Part shown: piece after piece, positions 13,243 through 14,023 of the stretch
How the letters are laid out: each line of letters starts with the position of its first letter
How positions within the stretch are numbered: the first letter of the stretch is position 1
Origin: Anaerolineales bacterium UBA6128
GTDB taxonomy: Bacteria; Chloroflexota; Anaerolineae; UBA1429
Assembly: GCA_002423325.1 (NCBI GenBank)
Contig: DIVQ01000083.1
Coordinates: forward strand, 15,002-29,024
DNA length: 14,023 nucleotides
Reading direction: 5' to 3'
The notes under the pieces: model-generated
The model's input: the letters and a program-made list of their open reading frames with translations, nothing else
Told to the model about the DNA's origin: nothing
Database searches by the model: none
Translations under genes and position numbers: made by a program

Positions 13243-14023
13243 CGCGTCCTCCAGTCGGCTGCAATGCGCGCAATGCCAGACGCCGCCGGATCGCATCGGC
13301 GCCATAGATGCTGAACGAGTTAATCAGCATCCCGCCATCTACGCCGATGCGCTGGCCGGTGACATACGAGGCCGCATCCGATGCCAGAAAAAGGGCAACC
13401 TCAGCGATCTCGGTGGGCAGGCCGTTGCGCCCCAACAGCGTATGCTGGTTGGCGTGCGGCGGCGCCTCGTCGGGATCGCGCGATTGAATCGGGCCCGGCG
13501 CGATGGTATTCGCCCGAATGCCAAAGGGCGCCAGGTCCACCGCAAGTACGCGTGTCAGCATCTCCAGCCCCCCTTTTGCCGCCGCGTAGGCCCCGCACTC
13601 GGCCTGAGGTACCAGGCCGTTGCTGGATGAGATGTTAATGATGCTGCCCGACCCAGCGCGTACCATCTCGCGTGCAGCCAGCTGAGAGCAGATAAACGCA
13701 CCCGTCAGATTAACGGCCAGCGTACGATCCCACTCCCCCTGCGACATATCGAGCAGGTGCCCATTTCCGCCCGTCTTGGCGGCGTTGTTCACAAGGATGT
13801 GCAAGCCCCCGAACTGCTGCACGGTGGCCGCTATCACACGCGCAACCTCCGCCCGCTCCGAGATGTCGGCCCGCACGAACAGCGCCCGGCCGCCACTGGC
13901 CCCTATCTCGTGCGCCGTGGCCTCGCCAACCTCGGCATCGCGTTGCGTCAGGGCTACACATGCCCCTGCCTGTGCGAACCGACGCGCGATCGCGCGGCCG
14001 ATGCCCTGCCCTCCGCCGGTCAC
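13229..14023 (-). CDS. Short-chain dehydrogenase/reductase, start beyond the window
   Basis: NAD(P)-dependent oxidoreductase of the classical SDR family. The visible 264 residues begin inside the coenzyme motif TGGGQGIG, so the first few residues and the start codon lie past 14023; the GTG at the edge is an internal Val. NNAA at 79-82 stabilises the sheet, catalytic residues are S133 (NISSSNG), Y146 and K150 (YAAAK), N105 completes the tetrad, and PGPIQS (176-181) and VTGQRIGVDGG (221-231) are typical of the family. The C-terminus has an unusual extra stretch of about 25 residues after the VDGG strand (ADAIRRRLALRALQPTGG). Its end overlaps the glycosidase-like gene by 14 bases, so both belong to one transcript. 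By context it may oxidise a sugar or sugar lactone, but the substrate is inferred only from neighbours. Confidence 0.92.
   Translation of the reverse strand: MTGGGQGIGRAIARRFAQAGACVALTQRDAEVGEATAHEIGASGGRALFVRADISERAEVARVIAATVQQFGGLHILVNNAAKTGGNGHLLDMSQGEWDRTLAVNLTGAFICSQLAAREMVRAGSGSIINISSSNGLVPQAECGAYAAAKGGLEMLTRVLAVDLAPFGIRANTIAPGPIQSRDPDEAPPHANQHTLLGRNGLPTEIAEVALFLASDAASYVTGQRIGVDGGMLINSFSIYGADAIRRRLALRALQPTGGRDGHG

Noticed and set aside
12103..13314. Plus-strand ORF of 403 residues
   Set aside because: It is antisense to the glycosidase-like gene and its composition is that of a shadow (Arg, His, Gln, Ala), with no motif.
1..14023. Defence system, prophage, CRISPR array or insertion sequence
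   Set aside because: No repeats with spacers, transposase, integrase, nuclease or phage structural motifs were seen in any frame.

Overview
The window looks like a fragment of a GC-rich bacterial chromosome. Chloroflexota is the best guess (moderate confidence). The reasons are the high GC content, the Ala/Thr/Pro-rich anchored protein, the response regulator / histidine kinase / HtrA-like order of the remnants at 5815-7388, and a PurF homologue that begins Met-Gly-Gly. No rRNA, tRNA, CRISPR array, transposase or phage gene was seen.

Region 1 (161-5606, minus strand) is a tightly packed five-gene operon read from 5606 down to 161. It starts with an amidohydrolase-macrodomain fusion, followed by a polytopic membrane protein of unknown function, glutamine-dependent NAD+ synthetase (NadE), a nitroreductase-family flavoprotein and a low-complexity anchored protein. 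Three of the four junctions overlap by one to four bases and the fourth has a 10-base gap, so translation is probably coupled. A perfect TATAAT box at 5719-5724 (minus strand) fits as the operon promoter. Three of the gene products handle NAD, NAD-derived metabolites or NAD(P)H-linked redox chemistry.

Region 2 (5815-7388, plus strand) is a collapsed signalling locus. An intact receiver domain is followed, in the expected gene order, by histidine kinase pieces (extracellular sensor, transmembrane segment plus HAMP, then ATPase N-box and G1 box) and by the C-terminal PDZ domain of an HtrA-like protease. The regulator output domain, the kinase H-box domain, the rest of the ATPase domain and the whole protease domain are missing. 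There are two frame changes and one internal stop. A perfect 18-bp hairpin (7461-7502) separates it from the convergent gene.

Region 3 (7530-8942, minus) is a PurF-type amidophosphoribosyltransferase. It keeps the PRPP loop and four cysteines matching the [4Fe-4S] ligands, but lacks the N-terminal catalytic cysteine of the glutaminase domain.

Region 4 (9043-14023, minus) looks like a carbohydrate or sugar-acid catabolic cluster. It contains a short-chain dehydrogenase (cut by the window end), an unrecognised TIM-barrel glycosidase-like protein broken by a run of ten C/G bases, a GH4 alpha-galactosidase-type enzyme, and a mandelate-racemase-type sugar-acid dehydratase. Together they could hydrolyse a galactoside-like substrate, oxidise the sugar and dehydrate the acid. 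No transporter or regulator is present in the window.
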